Shown in pieces: positions 21,234 through 32,422 of a DNA stretch of 64,000 bases (position 1 is its first letter; each line of letters starts with the position of its first letter). Made by a program: the position numbers and the translations under genes. Origin of the DNA: Notospermus geniculatus (taxonomy: Eukaryota; Nemertea; Pilidiophora; Heteronemertea; Lineidae); contig NMRB01000331.1 in assembly GCA_002633025.1 (NCBI GenBank), positions 241,265-305,264 on the forward strand, written 5' to 3'. The notes beneath the pieces are model-generated. The model did no database searches and had not been told where the DNA came from. It worked only from the letters and a program-made list of their open reading frames with translations.

Positions 21234-22352
21234 ATGGAATCATATACTTATCTACCCGATGTGACAAACTCACCTACGGAGGATGGTTCAACAGAAATAG
21301 ATTTTATGGATGAAAATGTTACATCCACGTCATTTGAGACAATTCGTTATGAGGACATCATTGAGTTTCGAATTTCTGTTTACATTAGACTTGTGGCCAC
21401 AATCATTCTCGTCCCCACGGCAACAATTGGAAACATCCTGTCCTTCATTGTCATGAGAAGCAGGGCCTTGAAGGGCACAACTACAAGTCTCTACCTTTCC
21501 TACTTGGCGATCGCTGATCTTTTGACTATTTACGTCGTATGCGTGCCTGACACAATTGCCAAAGTCAATGGAATATACTTACAAAATCAGACTAGTTTCC
21601 TTTGCACTTTGTGGACCATGCAACGTCAGTTTCTCATAGAACTGACATCATGGATTCTCCTGATATTGGCAGTGGAGAGAGCATTCGCCGTTTGCTTGCC
21701 TGCGGAATCCAAAGGTTTTTTCACATATAGGAAATCCATCTTCATAGCTTTGGGCATTACGCTGTTCCTTGTTGCTGTGAACTTACGGACTGCATGGACG
21801 CGAAGGTTGGTTGGGAATGCGTGCAAACCAATTGAGCCGTACTTTTACGTGGAGAGCAAAATCTTCCCTTACGTTATCCGTAGCTTGTACTGGATTATCC
21901 CTTTCGCTGGTATGGCTTTCTGCAACACGTGCATCTTGCTGCGAATACGAATGATGAACTTCAAACGCGAGAGGACAAAAAACAAGATCACCAACAACAC
22001 CATCATCATGATTGTCACAACGATTGCATTCGGCATCCTTTGCAGTCCGCAGACCCTATTCTATCAGTTCAACCCAGGTTGGAACTACGCACCACCCATC
22101 AAGAAAGCCCGATTCGAACTCGGGTATGCAATTTGCCAAGTCATGAGCTACACGAATAATGCAATTAACTTCTTTCTGTACGTTGCATCGGGCCCAAGGT
22201 TCAGAAACGAGTTGATGCGAATTTTGGGAATAAGGAGTAACGCTGTTGTACCTATGGAAAAGGGAGGAAGTGTTACTCAGGATGAGGACCTTCGAACCCT
22301 CGATGTTATGCCCTCAGGGAGTAGCCCTACTCCTTTTACTCGCGATTTTTAA
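21234..22352 (+). CDS. Class A (rhodopsin-like) peptide-type GPCR, single coding exon
   Basis: A 372-residue seven-helix receptor in one coding exon. A splice acceptor (TTTTTTTCAG) ends at 21172, so a 5' UTR intron is likely. The N-terminal tail of about 46 residues has one sequon (NVT). TM1 carries the conserved GN (66-67), TM2 LAIAD (91-95), and Cys124 and Cys197 are placed for the usual TM3-ECL2 disulfide. TM3 ends in ERA (148-150), a relaxed form of DRY. TM6 has FGILCSPQ with the usual tryptophan missing. TM7 has NFFLY (312-316) in place of NPxxY, followed by VASGPRFRNEL as helix 8. NFFLY plus this helix 8 is typical of FMRFamide-like and related neuropeptide receptors, but the ligand is unknown. 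The last 38 codons (335-372) are unit one of a minisatellite. They end in a Ser/Thr/Pro-rich tail, PSGSSPTPFTRDF, that could be phosphorylated. Confidence 0.9.
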   Translation: MESYTYLPDVTNSPTEDGSTEIDFMDENVTSTSFETIRYEDIIEFRISVYIRLVATIILVPTATIGNILSFIVMRSRALKGTTTSLYLSYLAIADLLTIYVVCVPDTIAKVNGIYLQNQTSFLCTLWTMQRQFLIELTSWILLILAVERAFAVCLPAESKGFFTYRKSIFIALGITLFLVAVNLRTAWTRRLVGNACKPIEPYFYVESKIFPYVIRSLYWIIPFAGMAFCNTCILLRIRMMNFKRERTKNKITNNTIIMIVTTIAFGILCSPQTLFYQFNPGWNYAPPIKKARFELGYAICQVMSYTNNAINFFLYVASGPRFRNELMRILGIRSNAVVPMEKGGSVTQDEDLRTLDVMPSGSSPTPFTRDF

Positions 22353-22790
22353 AACGCTGTTGTACCTATGGAAAAGAGAGATAGTGTTACACAGGGTGGT
22401 TCGAACCCTCGATGCTATGCCCTCAGGGAGTAGCCCTACTCCTTTTACTCGGGATTTTTAAATCGCTGTTGTATGGAAAAGAGAGATAGTGTTACAATAC
22501 ATAGGGTGGTTCTAACCCTCGATGCCATGCCGTCAGGGAGTAGCCCTACTCCTTTTACTCGGGATTTTTAAAACCCTGTTGTACGTATGGAAAAGAGAGA
22601 TAGTGTTACACAGGATGGTTCGAACCCTCGATGCTATGCCCTCAGGGAGTAGCCCTACTCCTTTTACTCGGGATTTTTAAAACGCTCTTTTGTACCTATA
22701 GAAAAGAGAGATAGTGTTACACAGGGTGGTTCGAACCCTCGATGTTATGCCCTCAGCGAGTAGCCCTACTCCTTTTAATCGGGATTTTTA
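22239..22790 (+). repeat. Minisatellite of about 110 bases, five copies, first copy coding
   Basis: Five head-to-tail units: 22239-22352 (114), 22353-22461 (109), about 22462-22571, 22572-22680 and 22681-22790. Each holds GCTGTTGTACCTATGGAAAA, TTCGAACCCTCGATG, CCCTCAGGGAGTAGCCCTAC and ends TACTCGGGATTTTTAA. Unit one is the 3' end of the GPCR reading frame including its stop. The others form the 3' UTR. Units two to four are closer to each other than to unit one. Confidence 0.92.
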
Positions 22791-23799
22791 CACAACATCA
22801 GTGTGAGGCTTTATTCGTACTTCAGACACCGGGCGTCGGCATCTGACCCGCGATCAAGACGCCGACATCGTCGTAATGATTCATATCACAGCTTCTAGCC
22901 AGTTTCCACATGGCAGAATTTCCAAGATCGTTTACACCCGATCGGATGCCGAAAATATCGCTCGTCGATGTGAACCGTCCTGTGGTATCGTATGCCCTTC
23001 TGTTGAGAAACGAATTGTCAATGTGACTTAGTTAACAGGCCTCGCAAACGCTGCGGATTTTGTAGACTTGCCAGCGTGCTCTGTTTGAATGGTATGCCAA
23101 GCAGAAGGCCAGAGGAATCATGGAATCGAACTTGAACTGGACAACAGCATTGAAGTTTGGAAATGATGCTTATTTTAGAGTTAGTATGTGTGTGATCTTT
23201 ACTTGGCCTATGTTGTGATAATCAGGTACACATGAAAGTGACCTCTCTTTATTCTGATAAACACTTAAAACTCTTCTTTTTATCATCAGTCGATCCAGTG
23301 GTCAGTAGGCCATTACAATAAGTCTGTACTACTGCTCTTATTTCCTTATCAAATTTGCTTCCTTCTTTTGTAGTGACACTTTCGGTGCACTTAACGTGAA
23401 CTTAGTCGTTCTACTGTGGTCATTGAAAGCTGATAAATTTATGGAAGAAATTTTTTTAGAATTTTTATTCATGTTGGTACTGCCCTGCCTGTATTCAATT
23501 TTTCCACAGGGCCGTAGCCATAGCATTAGTGGCCCTGGTAATTACGGAAGAGGCCATCACAGACTAATCATGTTTCCTACTTGAATGAGGTCTTTTACTC
23601 GCCCTTACAAAGACACAAGGTTCAGGGCACCATGTCTTTTTACTGTCCCATGCGACGTTGAGTAAAGATACCTGTGTTCTTTCCGGTGCGTGGAAGAAAG
23701 CAAAAAGCAATCGTCCCCATTTTTTTCCTTACGAAAGACATTCTAACTACAAGCTGGCATACAATTACTTTTTAGCATTAAAAAAAATAAAACTAAAAA

Positions 23800-24130
23800 A
23801 AATGTGAGTTCTTATATAGCGCATTTCCAGTTGAACTGCTCAATGCGCTTTACATTATTACCCCAGCTATAGGTCTGTTCATTCCAATTTACTTTCTCCA
23901 CTCCCTGGGGAGTATTACAGTCCCGGCAGCCGATTTCAGCGCTCTTGGACTAACATTCACATAGACCATCACTACCAGCCAGGTACCCCTTTTACACCTG
24001 GGTGGGGTGAAGCAAGTCAGGCAAAGTGACTTGTTCAACGTCACAAGCGGACGTGTTTTTCTTGGTCAAGAAAAAACCCGGGACCCTCTGATCAGGAATC
24101 CGTCTCGCTAACCACTGGACCACACCACTC
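23800..24130 (-). mobile_element. tRNA-headed SINE, near full length
   Basis: On the minus strand it begins GTGGTGTGGTCCAGTGGTTA (A box GGTCCAGTGGTTAGCGAG) and reaches GAGGGTCCCGGGTT (B-box-like). It then runs through a body containing GTAAAGCGCATTGAGC and GCGCTATATAAGAACTC to an A/T-rich tail. The order head-body-tail is intact, so this copy is almost complete. Confidence 0.7.
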
Positions 24131-24201
24131 CACAAAATTCAAGTTCCGTCTGAGTTTCCTTTCCACGGTTCCAAATGCAAGTCAAGGAACACAGACTTTG
24201 A

Positions 24202-24579
24202 TTAAAGGGAGACATGCGAAAAATATTGCCCGGCCGGCACAAGTTGTCTGAGTTGTAGCGCCGTCTGTTAATACACGGTGACACTACGCTATATCACAGG
24301 CGCCTGTAGAGCTATCAGTGAGTTAAGAACACTTTCCTAACCAAACGTATCTAAAAAACACAACACGTATCTAAAAACACACCACGAGCTTATAAATTCG
24401 TGAGCTCGGGGTGTGTTTTTTACAAACTAGTGTTTTTTGGTTAGATACGTGTTCTAAGCTCACTAATAGCTCTACAGGGGCCTGTGATATAGCGTAATGT
24501 CACCGTGTATTAACAGACGGCGCTACAACTCAGACAACTTGTGCCCGCCGGGCAATATTTTTCGCATGTCTCCCTTTAA
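24202..24579. mobile_element. TTAA-flanked long foldback MITE
   Basis: TTAA at 24202 and 24576 flank AGGGAGACATGCGAAAAATA and its inverse. The arms pair for roughly 170 bases each around a core of AACACGTATCTAAAAA-type sequence, so nearly the whole element is a hairpin. The TTAA target and AGG start place it with the elements at 7021 and 27365. Confidence 0.78.
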
Positions 24580-25088
24580 CATGGCACGACTAAAATCATT
24601 GATTTGATAAGTTCCAAGGGTCTGATTTACGTCCAGTGAACGCTGATCGTGAAATTACGCAAGCGGCACGTCATGCTGATGTCTGAAGTGTCCTCGGGGG
24701 TCGTCGTGATTAATGCCTTTCTTGTCTTATCTTGGGATTTAGGTAAAGGCCACAGACATCTACGCGATATTCAAGTGACAATCGATATTGACGTCTTAGG
24801 CCTACTTGGGCTTCAGACAGACTGACATAAAACTAGCTAAGGACTTTCGATGCACCGCAGAATTGCTGGGAACTGCGCGCGTGACACCGAGAAAGCTGGT
24901 TACGCCTGTAGACATTGGCATTCACGTTGTGACTTCGGCCTGCTGTGAGACACTGTGGAACCGCGTTTTGAACTATCTTCGAACTGTCGTCGAGGACAAA
25001 AACCAAGTGGCACCAACACGTATCGAATCCACGGAATACAAGCAGTGGAAGAACAAATTTTCGTGCGTTGCGAAATTCAGCAGACATC

Positions 25089-27059
25089 ATGACACCCCTT
25101 TTTATAGCTTCCTTCCTTTTGCTCGCCGCATACGTTGACGCATGCCCAGACGGTTGCACGTGCAAACTGAAGAGTGTTGCGTGTCCGAGTGTAGACTACC
25201 AAGGACTCGTCGCCGTTGTTGCAAACCTTTCTTCGGATACAACGAGTCTTCTGATTGGCGGACCTGTGAGCAATGCCAGTGTTCCGTCAATAAAATCGGA
25301 TACCTTTGAAAATATCACAGCGAAAGGATTAACCAGCCTTACGTTCTATTCAGCAGGAGTAAAGACCATTGAGGACGGCGCATTTCGTCCATTAAAGAAC
25401 TTGAAATTCTTAACCTTGAAGCACAATCCTTTGGAAAGCGTGCCCGGCAACATCACTGCTGATAACGAGGCCCTTACAAAACTAAGCATTACGTTCTGTC
25501 GGAACCTTGGAATGATTGACAAGTTGTCCGGTGGAGAGAAATTGAACCAATTAGACCTCAGCAACAACAACATTAGCAGAATCGAAGATGGCGCCTTCTC
25601 AGGTTTCAGCAAGTTGACCAATTTAAGTTTAGCGTACAACAACTTCGATGAAATCGGTCAAGGAATATTCACGGGAATTAATAAGAATCTTCTTTACCTG
25701 GATTTATCTCAATCGACCCCGCCTCGGAAGGTCCAGCCGAAACCGTTTAAGTTGTTCGGAGAGCAACCCCTTAAAAAGTTAAAATTCGCCGGAATCGGAA
25801 ACAAATTCTTCAATAACGGTACAATTTTCACTGGATTAACGAAACTGACAAGCCTGGACATATCCAACAACAGCCTTACTGATATTCCTTTTAGTTCGAT
25901 GGGGGCTTTCGCGCCAGGTTTGACCGAACTCATTTTCAATGACAATAACGTGACAAAATTAATGCCAGAGCAATTCAAACAGTTGCCGAAATTGAAACGG
26001 TTGTCTTTTGAAGGAAACGGCTTGCAAGAGATAAAATCGGACGCCTTTAAAGGAAATAAAGTGCTCGAGAACATCAGTCTCAAGGGAAATAAGCTACCCA
26101 GTATCCCGGATAAAAGTTTCACCGGACTCTCGAAGCTAAAATCCCTCGACCTTTCCGGATGTGGCCTGCGAGTTCTCAGTAATTTCACCATAGACAGTAC
26201 GAGTTTGCAGGATCTTAACCTGGCGGGAAGCATACTGCAACATTTGAACCCAGGTCCTTTCCAAACGCTAGTTAACCTGAAAAAACTTGACTTGTCATTT
26301 TCGTCAATAAGGACCATCGCGCCCGGGACATTCGATAACTTGGAGAAACTAAAATGGTTAGACTTGCATATGAATTTGCTGGAAACGATTTCGGACGACA
26401 TGCTTCAGATGTTCCAAGACAGGAAGGTATCGGTGCAAATGGCTCAGAATTTATGGGACTGTTCGTGTGAAGCGATCGAGAAAACGAAGGAATGGTTGGA
26501 GAAGAGTAATTTCACGACGTCTATGATTTGTAACAAGCCGGAGAACGTACGCGGTCAGGACGTGGAGAAAGTCTCCAAAGACCATTTCTGCTACGCTCCA
26601 AATATCACAAACTGTTGTCACATCGATTTAAAGGCAGAATTAGGCAGCAACATAACGTTCTTCTGCAACGCGTCAGGTTCGCCGAAACCGGACATCGTGT
26701 ATGACGTCACTTCCGGTCACCCACTTCCGGTGGACAGGACTATTTATTCCACCGACCGAACCCAGGTAACTGTTTTTAACGTTGACAACACAACCGCTGG
26801 CACTTTCACCTGCTTCGCGAGCAACCGCTACGGAAATATCACTACTTCCTATGAAATGTATGTCCTAGCACCTGAGCCGACTCTCGGGCCTAGCGAACCT
26901 TACAAGAAAGGCACCATAACGTGGATAATCATTGGTGTTATCATTGCCATTATTTTCATTGCAACGATTATCGGCCTAACTGTATATTTTGTCAAAAAGC
27001 GGAACCGCCAGCCCACCGATCTTTTGGTCAACAGCATGGAAACTAGTGTGGAAGGGTAA
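25089..27059 (+). CDS. LRR-Ig type I membrane protein, intronless
   Basis: A complete single-exon protein of 656 residues. The ATG at 25089 is chosen because a signal peptide (MTPLFIASFLLLAAYVDA, 1-18) follows it directly; the upstream in-frame extension starts with TTG and is not credible. Order of parts: an LRRNT cysteine cap (19-34, CPDGCTCKLKSVAC); about fourteen leucine-rich repeats to residue 440, many with LxxLDLSxN cores; and an LRRCT cap (454-501, WDCSC...C...C). One C2-type Ig domain follows (about 509-593, disulfide Cys526-Cys575, with AGTFTCFASNRYG). A transmembrane helix spans 609-635, and a short basic tail of about 20 residues has no signalling domain. There are over ten N-glycosylation sequons. 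LRRIG proteins act at the cell surface in adhesion, axon guidance or immune recognition; which role applies is unknown. Confidence 0.93.
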   Translation: MTPLFIASFLLLAAYVDACPDGCTCKLKSVACPSVDYQGLVAVVANLSSDTTSLLIGGPVSNASVPSIKSDTFENITAKGLTSLTFYSAGVKTIEDGAFRPLKNLKFLTLKHNPLESVPGNITADNEALTKLSITFCRNLGMIDKLSGGEKLNQLDLSNNNISRIEDGAFSGFSKLTNLSLAYNNFDEIGQGIFTGINKNLLYLDLSQSTPPRKVQPKPFKLFGEQPLKKLKFAGIGNKFFNNGTIFTGLTKLTSLDISNNSLTDIPFSSMGAFAPGLTELIFNDNNVTKLMPEQFKQLPKLKRLSFEGNGLQEIKSDAFKGNKVLENISLKGNKLPSIPDKSFTGLSKLKSLDLSGCGLRVLSNFTIDSTSLQDLNLAGSILQHLNPGPFQTLVNLKKLDLSFSSIRTIAPGTFDNLEKLKWLDLHMNLLETISDDMLQMFQDRKVSVQMAQNLWDCSCEAIEKTKEWLEKSNFTTSMICNKPENVRGQDVEKVSKDHFCYAPNITNCCHIDLKAELGSNITFFCNASGSPKPDIVYDVTSGHPLPVDRTIYSTDRTQVTVFNVDNTTAGTFTCFASNRYGNITTSYEMYVLAPEPTLGPSEPYKKGTITWIIIGVIIAIIFIATIIGLTVYFVKKRNRQPTDLLVNSMETSVEG

Positions 27060-27364
27060 CGCTGTCATGCATTAAAAAGCCACATATACAATTTGCCGAA
27101 AAATTGTCCAATTTCAGTTTCGAAATTTTTCATTTGTGTTTTCATTGTTAAAGGGATCCTGGAGGCAGCTTGCTATTAGGCTACTAGTACTTCCACTACG
27201 CAACAGGTGGCGCTAGTAACCATGAACTCATGAATTGCGAATTAAATGTGGACATTGATGAAATTTTACTTCAAAAATGTTGCCCCCAAGTTGCATCCTC
27301 ATGCAACCAACTCTGTGTTAGTAATCATATCAATAGGCACTAAAAAGCTGTCTCTAGGGTCCCT

Positions 27365-27623
27365 TTAAAGGAGCTCGACGTCCAAGTTGTAAACAAACTG
27401 CTTTGTTTACAAACAGTGGCCAGCAAACTAGTTTTATTCCTTCGTGAAGGTGGCAGCACCAGTAGCGCCCCGTGATCGTTAGACTGGTGCCCGGTCCAAT
27501 GCAACTCACTCACGATATTCACGTCAGTACAAATCACCGACAATAGGTGGCAGCACCGCAGGCGTCGCGTGGATAGAGAACCAGTGAGTGAGTGTTTACA
27601 ACTTGGACGTCCAGCTCCTTTAA
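27365..27623. mobile_element. TTAA-flanked MITE family F, copy 1
   Basis: TTAA at 27365 and 27620 flank AGGAGCTCGACGTCCAAGTT and its inverse ending in CTCCTTTAA. The interior carries GTGGCAGCACCAGTAGCGCC and GGTGCCCGGTCCAATGCAAC. A second copy with its own insertion is at 33677-34036. It lies 0.3 kb downstream of the LRR-Ig gene. Confidence 0.78.
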
Positions 27624-29946
27624 GATGCAGCATACTATGACAGGGATCTCAGGACCGTATTTAACTTTTTTGGTCCAGAGGGGCAGAAGCCTCTCTGGGG
27701 GCAGAAGACCTCTTTTTGCCGTTTTTTGCCCAAAATCCGCATGAAAATCACGTTTTTTGGTTGGCTCGGGGGGGGGGGGCAACTGTCCCCCTCGCCCCCT
27801 TTAAATACGGCCCTGGATCTACGTTCGTAGGCTCTTATTTCTTTCACTACACTTGCGTAGCACTGAAGCATGTCTCAGTGGACAGATTATTGGTAATTCT
27901 GCAGTGAGTGGTATATTAGCCTCTTTAACGCTCCAGTTTATCAGAGTAGAGTATTTCATGAAAAGGGATGAGTGAACTTGTATCAATATTTGGTATTTTT
28001 ACTTGTCAGTAACTACAGTGAATCAGTCAAATCTATTTTCCACTGGTTCGTTCCCGTCCAAAATATGGCAGCAATCTTTGTCATCTCACCAGGTATTTCA
28101 TCTGATGACGTCATCATTAAATATTCGCTGCGGGCTTTGATTAAACCTGAGTTCAATTAAAGAGGCTGTCTCGTCTGAAATTTAAAACTTAACTTCAAAA
28201 ACTTGGATGTTGTATAAAGATGTAACACTTTTGATCAAAGAAAGTGTTTGATATCCAACATCTAATTAATTAGGGCCCATTCCTGTACATGTACAACTTT
28301 TAATAAGCTTGGTGAAGGTGAAACTATTTTTATGTGTTTTGAAACTCCTACAACCCATGAATAAAAAAAGTGTTACATCCTTTAGGGCAAGCAAAAAATT
28401 TTTAGTTTATCGTCCGAGTGGTTCTTGATAATAGGCAAGGGGGAAGCACTTTTTATTTTTTATTTTACTTTGGTATGAAGAAATTACAAAATCAGCTCCT
28501 CCTGATCTCATGTTATGTCACCAAAAAAGTTCACAGTTCACTTACATTTTGTAAATGGTTATTGAAAACGCTGAAAATGCATGAAGAGCAGGCTTTGGAA
28601 ACTGTTGTTTACAGATCTACCGCTTGGCGGCGCTGTGATACGCGGCATGGCGCGAAATTCAAATTGAGAAAAAAAAGTTTTGCACGGCGCTGAAAATTGG
28701 CGCGGGCGGAGGACGATAAACTAAAGATTTGTTTGCTTGTCCTACTGGAGTCGGAGTTTTTAAAGCGAGGCAGCCTCTTAATTCCTCATCTTTGACAAAT
28801 TAACGGTTTTAATTCCATTTGTAATGTTTTACATCACTCTCATCAAAAATTCAAAAGTTTATGAATTTTTGGCTGTATTGAATAGACCTGTACATACATG
28901 TAAGCATTTGTTGTCAGTTAAAATCAACGGAAGATTCGATGGCTATTGTGTAGGCGAGATTTCCTGGTAGGTTACACACTGTTATGAAAATTATATAGAA
29001 AAACGGGAGGGCGGAGAATTTGTATCAGAGTACTGTAGTATTCTACCGACAATTGATCTGAATACATCATTGATCGTGCTTGTACACATGCAAGCAGACA
29101 TGATATCAGAAACTAGGCCATCTTGCGATGTATTGTGTTTGAATATGTCTGGCACTTCGAATGATAAGCCACTGTGTGTCAAATGATTTGAATACGTAAC
29201 ATATGAAATTATCACCCTGTCTGACTTGATAGTCCTGAATGATGGAATCGGTGATGCACTTGACAAACTGGAGAGTTTTCGCAATCGCCAGATAGACCTA
29301 CGATTACATTTAGGTTACGAGATTTTCTGAGTGTCCCAAACAAAAAAAACATAACAGCGTATTCATTGGCCTAAAAGGACGGTTGCGAAAACTCACTTAT
29401 GTCTGAAATTTTCATCAATTTGAAGAGACACAAGTCGTAGGTAGGCCTACTTTTGTTCCGATGTAACATCTGTCATTGTACAAGTCGCCAAGTGTTCCCC
29501 TACATTGTTTGGAAACCCTTGTAAAAATTGACACGCCAGTGTTTGTGTCCCCCTGTCAAATTGTGGCCAATTCTGGGGTGTTGTAGGAAAAGGCTGGAAG
29601 ACGGTGAATAATTACAGATATTACACCAGTATCTCTGTCATTATGGTTTCCGATCTCAAGAAACCATATTGTGTTTGGTCATGGTGTATGTCTGTGTGTG
29701 TGTCTGTTCAGTCTGTCACAACTTTGTTCCTGCAAGAGCTACAGACCTGGAAATGTGACGTACCCCAGGTAACATGACGTGAGCTACAAGATGAAATGAA
29801 AATTTCAGGTCTCCGATACCTGGTTCGATGCCCTTTTCTTGTTGTCTTTGGTTCAATTCCATGTGTTGGGTAGGGCAATATGATGGAATCCAAACTTGGA
29901 TGATTGTCGGAATTTTTATATCATTCCAAAGGAAATCAGTCACGTT
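27624..29946. other. No gene recognised
   Basis: I see no conserved domain, splice-supported exon or clear inverted repeat here. 27725-27830 holds a G run and a fragment with pseudo-coding GC-rich sequence. The rest is AT-rich with only chance frames of under 100 codons. Confidence 0.45.
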
Positions 29947-30212
29947 TTAAGCTAGGAATCCACCATTGATTTTCAAGCTGATTTTGCGTTGCGACTTGCT
30001 TTGCAACTGGGTTGCGTTGCAACTGGGCACTCGATCGCCGTAGTGGACTCGCTGTACGTGATTTCCACCAATGGCGAAGATGTGGTCAATTTCAGTCGGC
30101 AAGCGGTCGGCGACCGGTAGCCTATCAGTTCCTTGTGATGGTATTCAATCGCAGGTAGCAGGTTGCAAAGCAAGTTGCAACGTAGAAAATCAGCAGTGGA
30201 TTCCTAGCTTTA
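29947..30212. mobile_element. MITE family D, copy 2
   Basis: Closely matches 11981-12241, including inverted ends GCTAGGAATCCACC and GTGGATTCCTAGC. TTAA is intact on the left (29947), but the right flank reads TTTA, so the right target copy has mutated or the end is slightly displaced. Confidence 0.72.
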
Positions 30213-30407
30213 TACATTCTAACTTATAGTTGCGTGTATTCAGTGTGATCTCCTAGCCTACTCTACTGGCTCTATGTCGTGATTATTGTATCATTTTTGT
30301 AGCGTAATAAATTTTCAGTTAGTATGACAAGTGTTTCACAGTTATTTTATTTCATTATTATCAATTTTGCCTGACTGATAGCTCCACCAGGTAGAGAGAC
30401 ATTTATA

Positions 30408-31075
30408 GGGCCGAATTCACCAAGGGTGATCATCGCGCGATTAAGACTAAGAATCCATTCACGCGATTTTCGTGCCGCGCGGCGCAACCATTGTTTGTTT
30501 CCGCCGCATTGGTCCTGGACAAAGGATGCGACATCGCGCGGCACGAAAATCGCGTGAATGGACTCTTAAGCTGGATTTAGCTGCACGCGGTATGCGGATT
30601 GCGGAACGCGGTAAGCGGAAAGTTCAATGCATTTCTCATACAACAAATCGCTTCCGCCGGGGATTCCGCGGCCCTATACCGCATTCCGCGTGTCAGCTAA
30701 ATGCAGCTTTAGGCTAAGAATCCATTCACGCGATTTTCTTGCCGCAGACGCTCGAAAGCATTGTTTGTTTCCGCCGCGTTGGTCCTGGACAAAGGATGCG
30801 ACATCGCGCAGCACGAAAATCGCGTGAATGGATTCTTAGGCTTAGGCTTAGGCTAAGAATCCATTCACGCGATTTTCTTGCCGCAGACGCTCGAAAGCAT
30901 TGTTTGTTTCCGCCGCGTTGGTCGTGGACAAAGGATGCGACATCGTGCGGCACGAAAATCGCGTGAATGGATTCTTAGCCTTAGACGCGTGTACCTTCTT
31001 CAAAAGCATGGTGGAAGTGTGCATTTAGTGAAGTCTTAATCGCGCGATGATCACCCTTGGTGAATACGACGGCCC
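30408..31075. mobile_element. Nested foldback elements (one outer, four inner)
   Basis: The outer ends GGGCCGAATTCACCAAGGGT (30408) and its near inverse ending 31075 enclose four inner hairpins. Three are copies of one element with ends AAGAATCCATTCACGCGATT / AATCGCGTGAATGGATTCTT (about 30448-30569, 30715-30838 and 30854-30978). The fourth (about 30568-30713) is a different hairpin with ends AGCTGGATTTAGCTGCACGC. Open frames through it are foldback artefacts. Confidence 0.8.
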
Positions 31076-31295
31076 ATAGTGTTCTGCGGCCGTATTTGTG
31101 ACAAACCAGACACAAGTCTCCCAAGATGAAATGGTTAGGCCTAAAATGGTTACAGCAATGGTTATACCACAAAGGATGGAATCAAGCTGTTACAGTATTC
31201 TTCAGTGATGAGTTGATGACCTAATAGGGTAGACAAGGGCTTTGTCAGATACTGGCGACTTCTGCCTAGTTTTCCCAGACCGTTGTAACGTCCCG

Positions 31296-32244
31296 GGTGT
31301 AGCGTTTTTCAGTGAGGACCGTGTGCCAGTGTGACATTACAATAGATTGACGGAATAAGCGGCGACTTGACAATGGGCGACACCACGACGGGAATTTGCT
31401 ATAGAGGCGACACCTTTCGGAGAACGGCCACAACATGGAGAAAGCCCTCCTAAAAATAGTACGGTGACGTCGCTAAATCGGCTCAGTCGACGCCTACCTC
31501 CACAGCAGAGCCAATAGAATATTATTGAAGACCGGAAGTAGCCAATCTGGACATGCGCAGGAGGCCTCTACTGTGAATTTATCACACTTTCAAAAGCATT
31601 TTTTGGAGTTCTCAGATCGAATTTCAGGTTACCAATATGCTCAAATCGTTCTAAACATGTTTATCTATTGCAAGACGTTGACATTATCTTGATTTCTATA
31701 ATACTCAGCTGAGAAAAACGCAACCTTCGGCACAAAATTCCGGCATTTTAGCTGACGCATGCTAGTCGCATGAGAGTCGATGCAATTCCTTGAATCTTGG
31801 AATAAGATCGCGGAAAAATAATAACGTTATCATGAAGAAGGGAATTCCCGCTGCATATAAACATTGTCGTTCAGCCGGTCGCTGTCGGAGATTTTACAAG
31901 ATCCTTTCGCCCAAAATATCTATGTTAACTTCTTTGTATTCAAACCATTGTTTGCCATATTTGGTAGGAACCAATAGTTGTATTGTACGTGCAGGCGTCT
32001 CGTTACTGTGGTTTCCTTTTGTAGGCCTCGACCATGTCGACGTGCATGGCTTAATTTTTAAGGGAATTCCTATTATATTCCAAATTAGGGCTCCAACCAA
32101 TCAAATTTCGTTCCGGACCTTTTCCACTATATGCATTGACTTCTAACAGTCGTGACACACAGAGAAACGGCGAGTCCGTTTCCGAGTGTGTTCGGAACAA
32201 TGGGAATCACACAGAAAAATAGCCACACTGAAAAACGTTACACC
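31296..32244. mobile_element. MITE family E, copy 2, split by an insertion
   Basis: GGTGTAGCGTTTTTCAGTG at 31296 and CACTGAAAAACGTTACACC ending 32244 are the ends of the element seen intact at 14870-15041. Left and right halves match that copy, inverted, up to the interruption at 31384-32154. Confidence 0.75.
31384..32154. mobile_element. 771-base insertion with CACGAC ends and 4-bp target duplication
   Basis: The insert starts CACGACGGGAATTT and ends ACAGTCGTG, giving six-base inverted ends. It is flanked by ACAC at 31380-31383 and 32155-32158. The uninterrupted host element at 14870-15041 confirms the junction. No protein is recognisable inside. Confidence 0.7.
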
Positions 32245-32422
32245 TGGTCACGTTTGGTCCCACACGGAAGACGTCACATTGGCGTTGCGGTATGTAGGTC
32301 CAATGTAACCCAGTGCATGCATATAATGCACGTACATGTACACATATGAGCACGTACACAATAATCACAGCTGCCACAGCAGTGTACCACAGTACGCATG
32401 ACGCAGTGCTTTGTACGAATCC

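Larger units (their letters stand above)
22791..25088. other. Non-coding stretch between GPCR and LRR-Ig genes
   Basis: 22791-23795 shows no repeat or gene I recognise. The remainder holds a full SINE (about 23800-24130, minus) and the palindromic MITE at 24202-24579. 24806-25088 is probably the 5' UTR and promoter of the LRR-Ig gene. It has an open frame overlapping the start codon but no recognisable protein. Confidence 0.5.

Noticed and set aside
25709-26401. A 230-codon minus-strand frame
   Set aside because: It is the antisense shadow of the LRR-Ig gene; leucine-rich repeat codons give long open frames on the other strand.
30472-30966. Several arginine-rich frames on both strands
   Set aside because: They translate the arms of nested hairpin elements and are mirror images of one another.
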